Positions 14,794 through 22,134 of a stretch of 25,661 nt of DNA are shown piece after piece. The notes below the pieces were generated by a model. The model made no database searches, was not told where the DNA came from, and saw only the letters and a program-made list of their open reading frames with translations. The position numbers and the translations under genes were made by a program. Numbering within the stretch: the stretch's first letter is position 1; the number at the start of each line of letters is the position of its first letter. The DNA is from a bacterium (GTDB lineage Bacteria > Bacillota > Clostridia > Oscillospirales > Oscillospiraceae): contig JAHYYS010000036.1 of assembly GCA_019424865.1 (NCBI GenBank), forward strand, positions 1 to 25,661. The letters are read 5' to 3'.

Positions 14794-15054
14794 ATGACAG
14801 AACGATTAAAAAATCTCTACTCACTGGAAATCGAGCAGGCCCGTCTGAATTTTGAGGCCGATCCCGCCTACCGAGACTATCTTACACAATCTCAGGTGCT
14901 GTGGGAAGACCAGGACATGCCGGACCCCATCTTTCATCTGCTGGACACCAGCAATTTTCTCAGCTTTGTCCACGGTTTCCGCCTGGGGCTGGAGCTGGGG
15001 CGCTGGGCAGAAACGGGTACCGCAGGACGCAGCCATAAAACGGCGGGCGGCTGA
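14794..15054 (+). CDS. Small DUF6809-like protein (module 1), with repeat-derived tail
   Basis: 86 aa. ATG at 14794 is nine bases after AGGAG; the in-frame ATG at 14785 abuts the ribosome site. Helical: TERLKNLYSLEIEQAR, then PAYRDYL, DPIFHLLDTSNFLSFVHGFRLGLELGRW. The F..G...GL.L segment resembles the divergent partner gene of the second XRE regulator. The last residues (about SHKTAGG) and the TGA stop come from a REP palindrome at 15038-15064, so the original C-terminus was altered by the insertion or merely runs into it. DUF6809 membership is by resemblance. Function unknown. Confidence 0.7.
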   Translation: MTERLKNLYSLEIEQARLNFEADPAYRDYLTQSQVLWEDQDMPDPIFHLLDTSNFLSFVHGFRLGLELGRWAETGTAGRSHKTAGG

Positions 15055-15201
15055 CAGCCGCCCCTGCAAACGGAGCGCCGAAGCAGAGCCCATACTGGGA
15101 AGAGCGGCGGGGGCAAGCCCCCGCCCTGCATGCAGGCAGGTAAAATCCCAGCCCGGCAGAACATCGCCGGGACAGACGGGCGCACACTGTGCGCCCCTGC
15201 G
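15038..15201. repeat. REP-palindrome cluster after the small gene
   Basis: Three palindromes: GGGCGGCTGACAGCCGCCC near 15044-15062 (CCCCTGC side to the right), GCGGGGGCAAGCCCCCGC near 15094-15111, and GGGCGCACACTGTGCGCCC near 15179-15197. The spacer between them is unique and non-coding. Confidence 0.75.
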
Positions 15202-15220
15202 AAAGACGCCGGGTCTTTTC

Positions 15221-15632
15221 CGTAGGGGCCGGTCCAAGACCGGCCCGCAGGAGGCAGCCTTTCCCCGGCCCTCACCAAGCCATTGGAACCGTCTCCCCAT
15301 TCCACATGCTATATGACTTTTCCAGCATCCGTTTCGAACGCTGGCCCGTATAACGGGCGCACACTGTGCGCCCCTACGTAAAACCTGGTACTGGGATTTC
15401 CCGTAGGGGCCGGTCCAAGACCGGCCCGCAGGAGGCAGTGTTTTCCCGGCTCTCACCAAGCCATTGGAACCGTCTCCCCATTCCACATGCTATATGACTT
15501 TTCCAGCATCCGTTTCGAACGCTGGCCCGTATAACGGGCGCACACTGTGCGCCCCTACGTAAAACCTGGTACTGGGATTTCCCGTAGGGGCCGGTCCAAG
15601 ACCGGCCCGCAGGAAGCAGCGTTTTCCCGGCC
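15221..15632 (+). repeat. 181-bp tandem repeat, 2.3 units, each with two REP palindromes
   Basis: Units 15221-15401 and 15402-15582 plus a partial third unit from 15583 to about 15632. Each begins CGTAGGGGCCGGTCCAAGAC and contains GGGCGCACACTGTGCGCCCC in the opposite orientation about 135 bp on. The units are nearly identical, with differences near the start (GGCAGCCTTTCCCC versus GGCAGTGTTTTCCC). No coding sequence is convincing. The array ends where the extra copy of the uvrA 3' end begins. Confidence 0.9.
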
Positions 15633-15634
15633 CC

Positions 15635-15746
15635 GGCGCCGGCGGCGTCAGGACAGCATCCGCTTTCAATCCTGTCCGGTATAGGACCGCTCACACTGCG
15701 CAACCTCCTCCGGCGTACCGGTGGCCACGATCTGACCGCCGCCGTC
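15635..15746 (-). pseudogene. Second copy of the uvrA 3' end (fragment)
   Basis: 112 bp matching 15856-15967 (last 33 codons of uvrA plus 13 bp past the stop) at 108 of 112 positions, by eye. The changes alter the end of the reading frame: YTGQYLKRMLS in uvrA becomes YTGQD followed by TGA. It has no start or promoter and is read as a degenerating duplicate or original remnant of the gene end. Confidence 0.85.
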
Positions 15747-15855
15747 CCCGCTCCCAACTCCGGCGCCGCCGGAGTTGGGTTCCCCTTCTTTTTCATTCCT
15801 CGGCGGAAGTGAATTCCGCCTGCGGAAATTCTCCGCTCCGCTCCGAATTTTTGGG
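15747..15855 (-). mobile_element. Putative insertion element between the two uvrA 3'-end copies
   Basis: 109 bp between the direct repeats. It contains a 12-bp-stem hairpin (CCCAACTCCGGC/GCCGGAGTTGGG, 15752-15778), a T-rich link, and a 53-bp core at 15797-15849. The core has GGCGGAA/TTCCGCC pairing and the CGCTCCGCTCCGAATT run. The core matches 23670-23722 beside uvrB at 49 of 53 positions. It encodes no protein. Calling it mobile is inference from its repetition in the same context. Confidence 0.6.
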
Positions 15856-15868
15856 GGCGCCGGCGGCG

Positions 15869-18694
15869 TCAGGACAGCATCCGCTTTAAATACTGCCCCG
15901 TATAGGACCGCTCACACTGCGCAACCTCCTCCGGCGTACCGGTGGCCACGATCTGACCGCCGCCGTCGCCCCCTTCGGGGCCCAGGTCAATCAGGTAATC
16001 CGCCGTCTTGATGACGTCCAGATTGTGCTCGATGACCACTACGGTGTTGCCCGCCTCCACCAGCTTCTGGAGCACCTCAATGAGCTTGTGCACGTCATAG
16101 CTGTGCAGGCCGGTGGTGGGCTCGTCCAGGATATAGATGGTCTTGCCGGTGGAGCGCTTACTCAGCTCGGTGGCCAGCTTCACCCGCTGGGCCTCGCCGC
16201 CGGACAGCTCGGTGGAGGGCTGGCCCAGCTTCACATAGCCCAGGCCCACCTCCTCCAGGGTCTTCAGGCGGTTATAGATGCGGGGGATGTTCTCGAAGAA
16301 GGGCAGGGCCTCGTCCACCGTCATCTCCAGCACCTCATAGATACTCTTGCCCTTGTAGCGCACCTCCAGGGTCTCCCGGTTATACCGCTTCCCCTTGCAC
16401 ACCTCGCAGGGGACATAAATATCCGGCAGGAAATGCATCTCAATCTTCAGCAGGCCGTCCCCCTGGCAGGCCTCGCACCGGCCGCCCCGGGTATTGAAGG
16501 AGAACCGGCCCGGCCCATAGCCCCGGCTTTTGGCGTCGGGGGTGGAGGCGAACAGGTCCCGGATGTCGTTGAACAGCCCGGTGTAGGTGGCCGGATTGCT
16601 GCGGGGGGTGCGTCCGATGGGGGACTGGTCGATGTTGATGACCTTGTCCAGGAACTCCTCCCCCTCGATGCGCTCGTGCTTTCCCGCCCGCACCTTGACC
16701 CGGTTCAGGTCCGCCCCCAGCTTCTTGTACAAGATCTCGTTGACCAGGGAGGACTTTCCGCTGCCCGACACCCCGGTGACGCAGGTAAAGGTCCCCAGGG
16801 GGATGGTCACGTCGATGCCCCGCAGGTTGTTCTCCGCCGCGCCCACCACGTTCAGACAGTTCCCGTTCCCCTTCCGGCGCTCCTGGGGGACGGGAATTTT
16901 TCTGCGCCCGGCCAGATAGTCCCCGGTGATGGAGCCGGGGGTATTCATGACCTCCTCCGGGGTGCCGGCGGCCACAATCTGTCCGCCGTTGATGCCCGCC
17001 CCGGGGCCTACATCGATGATATAGTCGGCCTCGCGCATGGTGTCCTCGTCGTGCTCCACAACCAGCAGGGTGTTGCCCAGGTCCCGCAGCTCCTTCAGCG
17101 TGGCCAGGAGCTTGTCGTTGTCCCGCTGGTGCAGGCCGATAGAGGGCTCGTCCAGGATATACAGCACCCCCATCAGGGAGGAGCCAATCTGGGTGGCCAG
17201 GCGGATACGCTGGCTCTCGCCGCCGGACAGCGTGCCCGCCTCCCGGCTGAGGGTCAGGTACTGCAGCCCCACCGAGCGCAGGAAGCCCAGACGGTTTTTG
17301 ATCTCCTTCAAAATCTGGGCGGCGATCATGGTCTGGGTGGGGTTCAGCTCCAGGTGGTCCATAAAGTCCAGGGCGTCGTTGACGCTCTTGTGGCAGTAGG
17401 TGTCAATGTCCAGCCCCCCCACCGTGACGGCCAGGGACTCCTTTTTCAGCCGGCGGCCCTGACAGGTGGGGCAGGGGCACTGGGACATGCACTCCTCCAG
17501 CTCCCGCTTCACGGCGTCGGACTGGGTCTCCCGATAGCGGCGCTCCAGGTTGTTGACAATGCCCTCAAAGGGCTGGTACAAAGTGCCCTGGCCCCGGGGC
17601 TGGTCATAGTGGAGGGTCAGCTTCTCCCCCTTGGTGCCGTAAAGGATGATGTCCAGCACCTCGGCGGGCAGCTCCTTCACCGGGGTGTTCAGCTTGAACT
17701 TGTACTTTTTGGACAGGGCGTCGAAGTACATCCGGGAAATTCCGTCGGACTTGATGTTGCTCCACCCCGAGGCGGTGATGGCCCCTTCGATAATAGACAG
17801 GTTCTTATTGGGGATGATCAGGTCGGGGTCAATCTTCATCTGGGAGCCCAGTCCCATACAGGTGGGGCAGGCCCCGAAGGGGTTGTTGAAGGAGAACATC
17901 CGGGGGGTGAGCTCCTCAATGGACACGCCGCAGTCCTCGCAGGCGTAATTCTGGGAGAACAGGATGTCCCGGTCCTCCCCCACAATGTTGATCACCACCA
18001 GACCACCCGCCAGGTTGGAGGCCACCTCCACGCTGTCCGTCAGGCGGCGGGTGATGTCCTCCCGGATGACCAGCCGGTCCACCACAATTTCGATGTTGTG
18101 CTTTTTGTTCTTCTCCAGCTTGATCTCCTCGGACAGGTCATAGGTGATGCCGTCCGCCCGGCAGCGGACATAGCCCGACCTGCGCGCGTCCTCAAAGATT
18201 TTGACGTGCTCGCCCTTCTTGCCCCGGATGACCGGGGCCATCACCTGAATCCGGGTGGCCTCGGGCAGAGCCATCACCTGGTCGATGATCTGGTCGATGG
18301 TCTGCTGCTTGATCTCCTTGCCGCAGATGGGGCAGTGGGGGGTGCCCACCCGGGCCCACAGCAGGCGCAGGTAGTCGTAGATCTCCGTCACCGTGCCCAC
18401 GGTGGACCGGGGATTCTTGCTGGTGGTCTTCTGGTCGATGGAGATGGCGGGGGACAGCCCGTCGATATAGTCCACGTCCGGCTTCTCCATCTGGCCCAGG
18501 AACATCCGGGCATAGGAGCTGAGGGACTCCACATACCGGCGCTGCCCCTCGGCATAGATGGTGTCAAAGGCCAGGGAGGACTTGCCCGACCCGGACAGGC
18601 CGGTGAGCACCACCAGCTTGTCCCGGGGAATTTTGACATCGATGTTCTTCAGGTTGTTCACCCGCGCACCTTTGACCGTAATATGAGTATGCAT
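15869..18694 (-). CDS. uvrA: Excinuclease ABC subunit A
   Basis: 941 aa, family-typical length. Damage-sensing ATPase of nucleotide excision repair, acting with UvrB and UvrC. Seen: Walker A1 GLSGSGKSS (32-40), first zinc module CPICGKEI with CEDCG and CPTCMGLG, signature LSGGESQRIRLATQ with Walker B YILDEPSIGL, second Walker A GVSGSGKSS, zinc finger CEACQGDG...CEVCKGKRY, second signature LSGGEAQRVKLATEL and YILDEPTTGLH. ATG at 18694 follows AAGGAGAACC and is 13 bp after the upstream stop, so uvrA is the last gene of a long co-directional run. No LexA box was recognised immediately upstream. The 3' end is duplicated downstream. Confidence 0.98.
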   Translation of the reverse strand: MHTHITVKGARVNNLKNIDVKIPRDKLVVLTGLSGSGKSSLAFDTIYAEGQRRYVESLSSYARMFLGQMEKPDVDYIDGLSPAISIDQKTTSKNPRSTVGTVTEIYDYLRLLWARVGTPHCPICGKEIKQQTIDQIIDQVMALPEATRIQVMAPVIRGKKGEHVKIFEDARRSGYVRCRADGITYDLSEEIKLEKNKKHNIEIVVDRLVIREDITRRLTDSVEVASNLAGGLVVINIVGEDRDILFSQNYACEDCGVSIEELTPRMFSFNNPFGACPTCMGLGSQMKIDPDLIIPNKNLSIIEGAITASGWSNIKSDGISRMYFDALSKKYKFKLNTPVKELPAEVLDIILYGTKGEKLTLHYDQPRGQGTLYQPFEGIVNNLERRYRETQSDAVKRELEECMSQCPCPTCQGRRLKKESLAVTVGGLDIDTYCHKSVNDALDFMDHLELNPTQTMIAAQILKEIKNRLGFLRSVGLQYLTLSREAGTLSGGESQRIRLATQIGSSLMGVLYILDEPSIGLHQRDNDKLLATLKELRDLGNTLLVVEHDEDTMREADYIIDVGPGAGINGGQIVAAGTPEEVMNTPGSITGDYLAGRRKIPVPQERRKGNGNCLNVVGAAENNLRGIDVTIPLGTFTCVTGVSGSGKSSLVNEILYKKLGADLNRVKVRAGKHERIEGEEFLDKVINIDQSPIGRTPRSNPATYTGLFNDIRDLFASTPDAKSRGYGPGRFSFNTRGGRCEACQGDGLLKIEMHFLPDIYVPCEVCKGKRYNRETLEVRYKGKSIYEVLEMTVDEALPFFENIPRIYNRLKTLEEVGLGYVKLGQPSTELSGGEAQRVKLATELSKRSTGKTIYILDEPTTGLHSYDVHKLIEVLQKLVEAGNTVVVIEHNLDVIKTADYLIDLGPEGGDGGGQIVATGTPEEVAQCERSYTGQYLKRMLS

Positions 18695-18707
18695 GGTTTG
18701 GTTCTCC

Positions 18708-19868
18708 TTATTGTTTCCCTTTTGGCGGCCGGGCCTTCAGCAGGATCAGCCGCTGGACATCCTCCAGCTGTTCCTCCTGCTTCACATCCAGCACCAGCCA
18801 CTTGCCGCCGTTAAACAGCCGGGTATTCTCAATCACGCGCCGAACCGGCTCGGAAAAAGCGGGCAGAAGGCGGTTCAGCTCCTCCATCTGCTTTGCCCCC
18901 ACCGTCACCATGGCGGCAAACCAGCCCGGGCGGACATAGCAGACGCACAGGGAGCGGCTTCCCTTTTTATACTTCACGTTCCAGCCCCGGTCCATGGCGC
19001 ACCTGCTGAACTCAATGGAGGGCTGCACCCCATAGGTGTCCTCCATCCAGCTCTGGAGCCGGGAGAACAGCGGGCTGCCCACCCAGCCGGCGATATTCTC
19101 CATGGCGGGCCGGGCATGCGCGGGCCAGGCCGCGTCCCAGGGGATTCCGGCATCCGGCCCTATCTCCTCCGGCCGGGGCGGCCGGGCGTGGCGAACCAAA
19201 TCCTCCCGCACTGCGCCCCACTTTCGGTAGTTCTCCCGCCCCTGGCGGAGGGTCATGCCGCGGTTCTCGTCGCTGGGGTCGTCCTCCCCCGGGTCGAACA
19301 CGTCGTTCTCCCAGTAACACACCGGGCAGATATAGGCCAGGGCCTCCTCCCTGGGAACCGGAAAGGTGAGATACCCGCAGCAGGGGCAGGGGTACTTCCC
19401 CACGGGCTCCGCCCGCTCCGGTTCCGGCTTGGACTCCGGCAGGGGCTCTCCCTCCTCCACGCGGGCGGCTTCCGCGTCCGCCCCGCCGATCACAAAGCCG
19501 ACGCCGGCAGCCTGGGGCAGATGGAGGATTTTTTCCCGCCTGGCGGCGGGGCGGCGCTTTTTGGGCAGCGGGGTGTTCTCCGACACCAGCAGGGCCGCCC
19601 GGCGCAGGGTCTCCCCGTCGTCCGGGTCCAGGACATAGTGGAGCTTTGTCCCCTCGTACCCCTCATAGGGGAGGGCCATGGGCCGCTCCTTCAGCAGCTC
19701 CGCCACGCAGGGCAGGGGCTTGATAAACGGCGTATTGCCGCACACCAGCACCGCCGGCCGGTCGTTGAGGTAGATCCAATATTCCCCGAACATCTTCCGG
19801 AAGCGGACTTCCCCCGTCCCCTCCAGCTGCTCGCAGAGATAGCGCACAAATTCCGGGCTGCTGGACAT
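18708..19868 (-). CDS. TfoX N-terminal / CPCC cysteine-rich / DUF3788 fusion protein
   Basis: 386 aa, soluble. ATG at 19868 follows AAGGAGG; the frame is open much further upstream but overlaps the preceding gene. Residues about 1-95 are a TfoX N-terminal-like domain (VRFRKMFGEYWIYLNDRP, LHYVLDPDD, AALLVSENTP). About 157-235 is a CPCC-type cysteine-rich domain (YPCPCCGYLTF, ICPVCYWENDVFDPGEDDP, ENRGMTLRQGRENYRKWGA) with two CxxC-type metal-binding pairs. About 255-376 resembles DUF3788 (GWNVKYKKGSRSLCVCYVRPGWF, GGKWLVLDV). These are normally separate proteins. Function unknown; it lies directly upstream of uvrA. Confidence 0.8.
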   Translation of the reverse strand: MSSSPEFVRYLCEQLEGTGEVRFRKMFGEYWIYLNDRPAVLVCGNTPFIKPLPCVAELLKERPMALPYEGYEGTKLHYVLDPDDGETLRRAALLVSENTPLPKKRRPAARREKILHLPQAAGVGFVIGGADAEAARVEEGEPLPESKPEPERAEPVGKYPCPCCGYLTFPVPREEALAYICPVCYWENDVFDPGEDDPSDENRGMTLRQGRENYRKWGAVREDLVRHARPPRPEEIGPDAGIPWDAAWPAHARPAMENIAGWVGSPLFSRLQSWMEDTYGVQPSIEFSRCAMDRGWNVKYKKGSRSLCVCYVRPGWFAAMVTVGAKQMEELNRLLPAFSEPVRRVIENTRLFNGGKWLVLDVKQEEQLEDVQRLILLKARPPKGKQ

Positions 19869-19882
19869 GTCTGCCTCCTTCC

Positions 19883-20671
19883 TCACGAAAAAACGGTAAA
19901 CAGGCCGTACCAATAGAGCACCGGCACCAGCAGCGCCAGCAAGACCCACTCCGCGTGCTCCACTGCAATATAAAACTCCGACGGCTCTGCATCGTCCACA
20001 TTCCGCACATGTCCCCACAGGCTCAGGCGGAAAAAGAAGCCGGGAAAGCAGATCTGCACCGCATTCAGCAGGGCCAGCAGCGTTACCCCCAGGTAGATCC
20101 CCACGCTGCCCCGGCGGACCAGCTCCGGGTCCAATGCGGCCCGGGCCAGGGCGGTCAGGCTGGGCTGCTTCTCCCGGATGTTGACCTGGCCGGCCTCCCC
20201 AATCACCGTTTCGCCGCCGGCGCCGGAATAGGGGATGCGCGTATCCCACAGGGGCTCGCCGTTCTCCTGATACAGTATCTGGAACGCGTCCTTCAGATAG
20301 CCGCCCCGGAACAGCACCTGATCCCCCTGCCGGATCTCAAGGCCGATCATGGCGGATCCAAATCCCTCCGGCGCGGCGTCGGGTACCACCGACACCTGAT
20401 AGGGGCCGTAGGTGTACTCCCCCCAGCGGTACTCCACCCGGCCGTCAGGCCAGACGGTGAAGGCGGCATCCTCCCAGTCCACCTCTCCCTCGTAATACCG
20501 CACCTCACCCTCCTGGCGCAGGCGGAGGAAGTCGTCTCCATACTCAATTCCTTGAGCAGCGCGCACAACGGGCATGGCGATGCCAAAGCCCAGGATCATG
20601 GCCGCCATCCACAGCAGCAGGATGCGGCGGAACCAGGACATCTCCGTCCATTTTTCTCGCACAGCGGTCAC
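19883..20671 (-). CDS. Membrane protein of unknown function
   Basis: 262 aa; not recognised. GTG start at 20671 follows AAAGGAGG with seven bases spacing. An N-terminal membrane segment (about 15-38) is followed by about 150 extracytoplasmic residues of beta-rich character (YYEGEVDWEDAAFTVWPDG, VEYRWGEYTYGPYQVSVVP, IGLEIRQGDQVLFRGGYLK). Two membrane segments close the protein (GIYLGVTLLALLNAVQICF and AEWVLLALLVPVLYWYGLF). It is 30 bp after ybaK and 14 bp before the fusion gene. Confidence 0.8.
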   Translation of the reverse strand: MTAVREKWTEMSWFRRILLLWMAAMILGFGIAMPVVRAAQGIEYGDDFLRLRQEGEVRYYEGEVDWEDAAFTVWPDGRVEYRWGEYTYGPYQVSVVPDAAPEGFGSAMIGLEIRQGDQVLFRGGYLKDAFQILYQENGEPLWDTRIPYSGAGGETVIGEAGQVNIREKQPSLTALARAALDPELVRRGSVGIYLGVTLLALLNAVQICFPGFFFRLSLWGHVRNVDDAEPSEFYIAVEHAEWVLLALLVPVLYWYGLFTVFS

Positions 20672-20701
20672 AGCACGTCCTCCTTTCGGAATCCGCGGAG
20701 C

Positions 20702-21187
20702 TTATACTGTCAAATCGGCGGTTCGTGCCCCCACCAGCTCCATCAGCGCGCCGGGGGCCAGCTCCACCTGATAGCCGACCTTTCCGGCGGAGACCACAAT
20801 GGTGTCCAGAATCTCCGCCGTCTCGTGGAACACGGTGGGATACTGCTTCTTCATCCCGATGGGGGAGCAGCCCCCGTGGACATAGCCGGTGAGGGGCAGC
20901 AGCTCCTTCTGGTGGAGCATGGCGACGGACTTCTCCCCCACCGCCTTGGCCGCCTTTTTCAGGTCCAGGCTGTCTCCCACCGGGATGTCAAAGACATACA
21001 GCCCGCCGGAGGCCCCCCGGGCCACCAGGGTTTTGAACACGCACTCCGGGTCCTGGCCCAGGGACCGGGCCACCGTCAGCCCGTCGGGGGCGGCGTCCCC
21101 GTCGTGGGGGTAGGTATGGGGGGTATAGGGGATGCCCTTCTGCTCCAGCACCCGCATTACATTGGTTTTCTCGTCCTTTTTTGCCAT
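20702..21187 (-). CDS. ybaK: YbaK/EbsC-type aminoacyl-tRNA deacylase
   Basis: 161 aa. Family members hydrolyse mischarged Cys-tRNA(Pro) in trans. Visible: the catalytic-lysine strand VFKTLVARG (K52), LYVFDIPVGDSLDLKKAAKAVGEK, GYVHGGCSPIGMKKQYPTVF and the terminal DLTV, all typical of YbaK. ATG at 21187 directly abuts the upstream stop, with AAAAGGAG inside the end of that gene. Cytoplasmic. The exact misacylated substrate is inferred from the family. Confidence 0.93.
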   Translation of the reverse strand: MAKKDEKTNVMRVLEQKGIPYTPHTYPHDGDAAPDGLTVARSLGQDPECVFKTLVARGASGGLYVFDIPVGDSLDLKKAAKAVGEKSVAMLHQKELLPLTGYVHGGCSPIGMKKQYPTVFHETAEILDTIVVSAGKVGYQVELAPGALMELVGARTADLTV

Positions 21188-21631
21188 TTACTCCGGCTCC
21201 TTTTCCTCACGCAGCACAGCGGTCCAGGCGGACATGCGTCTGCCGTCTTTCAGGGCCGCCCCGGCGTTATAGTAGCTGCCGTCCCCCTGGAGGGTCAGCA
21301 CCTCACAGCCCGAATACACCCGGTCCGGCGAGCGGTAACGGGACAGGATGCTCTCCCCGGCAAACTCAAAGGTGCCCTCCAGCACTCCCAGGGCCGGGTT
21401 GACGGACTGCCAGGCCAGGGTGCAGGGGAGGTCCGTCTCCCGGATGCCATAGCGGTTGGTGACCCGGAGGGGCTGGGGCGCGGCCGTCTCCAGCTCCCCT
21501 TCCAGCCGCCATTGCTCCTCTGACCGCACCAGCTTCGACCGCCCGGTCAGCGGAAAGGCCCGGCCCGTCTCATCGTAGTAGGTGCCCTCCGCCCTCCAGG
21601 TTCCGGGGCGGAGCAGATAGGTGTGTTCCAT
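21188..21631 (-). CDS. Conserved-looking protein of unknown function
   Basis: 147 aa; not recognised. ATG at 21631 follows GGAGGAGG inside the RAYT 3' end, and the stop abuts ybaK. No membrane segment. Beta-rich, with alternating polar and hydrophobic residues (LLRPGTWRAEGTYYDETGRAF, WRLEGELETAAPQPLRVTNRY, LEGTFEFAGESILSRYRS, GDGSYYNAGAALKDGRRMSAW), which could form a lipocalin-like barrel. That is a guess from pattern only. Confidence 0.75.
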   Translation of the reverse strand: MEHTYLLRPGTWRAEGTYYDETGRAFPLTGRSKLVRSEEQWRLEGELETAAPQPLRVTNRYGIRETDLPCTLAWQSVNPALGVLEGTFEFAGESILSRYRSPDRVYSGCEVLTLQGDGSYYNAGAALKDGRRMSAWTAVLREEKEPE

Positions 21632-21632
21632 T

Positions 21633-22133
21633 TCAGCGCCCCTCCTCCGGGCAGTAGTAGCGGTCCTCCCGCCATTTGGCGGGGTTGGTCTCCATGTAGT
21701 CCCAGATGCGCAGATAGTCGGCGTCATTTCGAACCACGTGGTCGTGATAGCCCTTTTGCCAGATGGGGATGCCGATGGATTTTGTCACGGCTTCTTTCAT
21801 CATTTTAATCACGCGCGCAACGGACGGATTTTTTGTAGGGGCGCACAGTGTGCGCCCGCCATCATTGAGCCGCAAAAGAAGATGCACATGATTGGGCATC
21901 ACCACATATTTGTCCACCGATATCGTCTCATAGTGTTCCGCTATCCCCTTGATCGCCTGCTCCGCCGCACGGCCCGCTTCTGTCAATGGCGGCAAATCAG
22001 ACGCGGGCGCACACTGTGCGCCCCTACGCAAAAGGGGCAGGCGCTCCTTGGTGCAAATGGTCACAAAGTAGCACCCCGGCTGGCTGTAATCGTACTCCCG
22101 CAGGCGGTTGGGCTTTCGTACGGGCCGCTCCAT
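21633..22133 (-). CDS. REP-associated tyrosine transposase (RAYT), Y1/HUH family
   Basis: 166 aa, usual length for the family. N-terminus NRLREYDYSQPGCYFVTICTKER, HUH metal motif VMPNHVHLLL (H82, H84) and catalytic-tyrosine segment IWQKGYHDHVVR (Y129) with DYMETNPAKW: all key residues are present, so it is probably active. Two REP palindromes lie in frame inside the gene and encode RRGAQCAPA (about 36-44) and GGRTLCAPT (about 92-100), in the loops before and after the HUH strand. ATG at 22133 is one base after the XRE stop. Such proteins nick REP hairpins at a GTAG-type tetranucleotide, and the many GTAGGGG palindromes in the window are the likely substrates. Confidence 0.93.
   Translation of the reverse strand: MERPVRKPNRLREYDYSQPGCYFVTICTKERLPLLRRGAQCAPASDLPPLTEAGRAAEQAIKGIAEHYETISVDKYVVMPNHVHLLLRLNDGGRTLCAPTKNPSVARVIKMMKEAVTKSIGIPIWQKGYHDHVVRNDADYLRIWDYMETNPAKWREDRYYCPEEGR
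21835..21860 (+). repeat. REP palindrome inside the RAYT gene, copy A
   Basis: GTAGG followed by a 9-bp-arm palindrome at 21839-21857 (core GGGCGCACAGTGTGCGCCC). GTAG lies on the left, so the orientation is plus. It is in frame with the transposase and adds no stop. Confidence 0.9.
22003..22028 (-). repeat. REP palindrome inside the RAYT gene, copy B
   Basis: Core GGGCGCACACTGTGCGCCC at 22005-22023 followed by CCTACG, that is GTAG on the minus strand. It is inverted relative to copy A, about 165 bp away, giving a REPIN-like inverted pair within one gene. Confidence 0.9.
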
Positions 22134-22134
22134 G

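Noticed and set aside
15221..15632. Tandem repeats as a CRISPR array
   Set aside because: The 181-bp units are repeated whole, including what would be spacers. There is no short repeat/unique spacer alternation and no cas genes.
15055..15868. Open frames with repeated peptides such as RRGAQCAPV
   Set aside because: These are translations of REP palindromes and the tandem array; no start signals.
16025..18814. A 929-codon plus-strand frame opposite uvrA, and similar frames opposite gdhA (2505-3893), the anti-sigma gene (4457-6256) and uvrB (23319-25232)
   Set aside because: All are shadows of real minus-strand genes: no ribosome site, no domain, biased composition.
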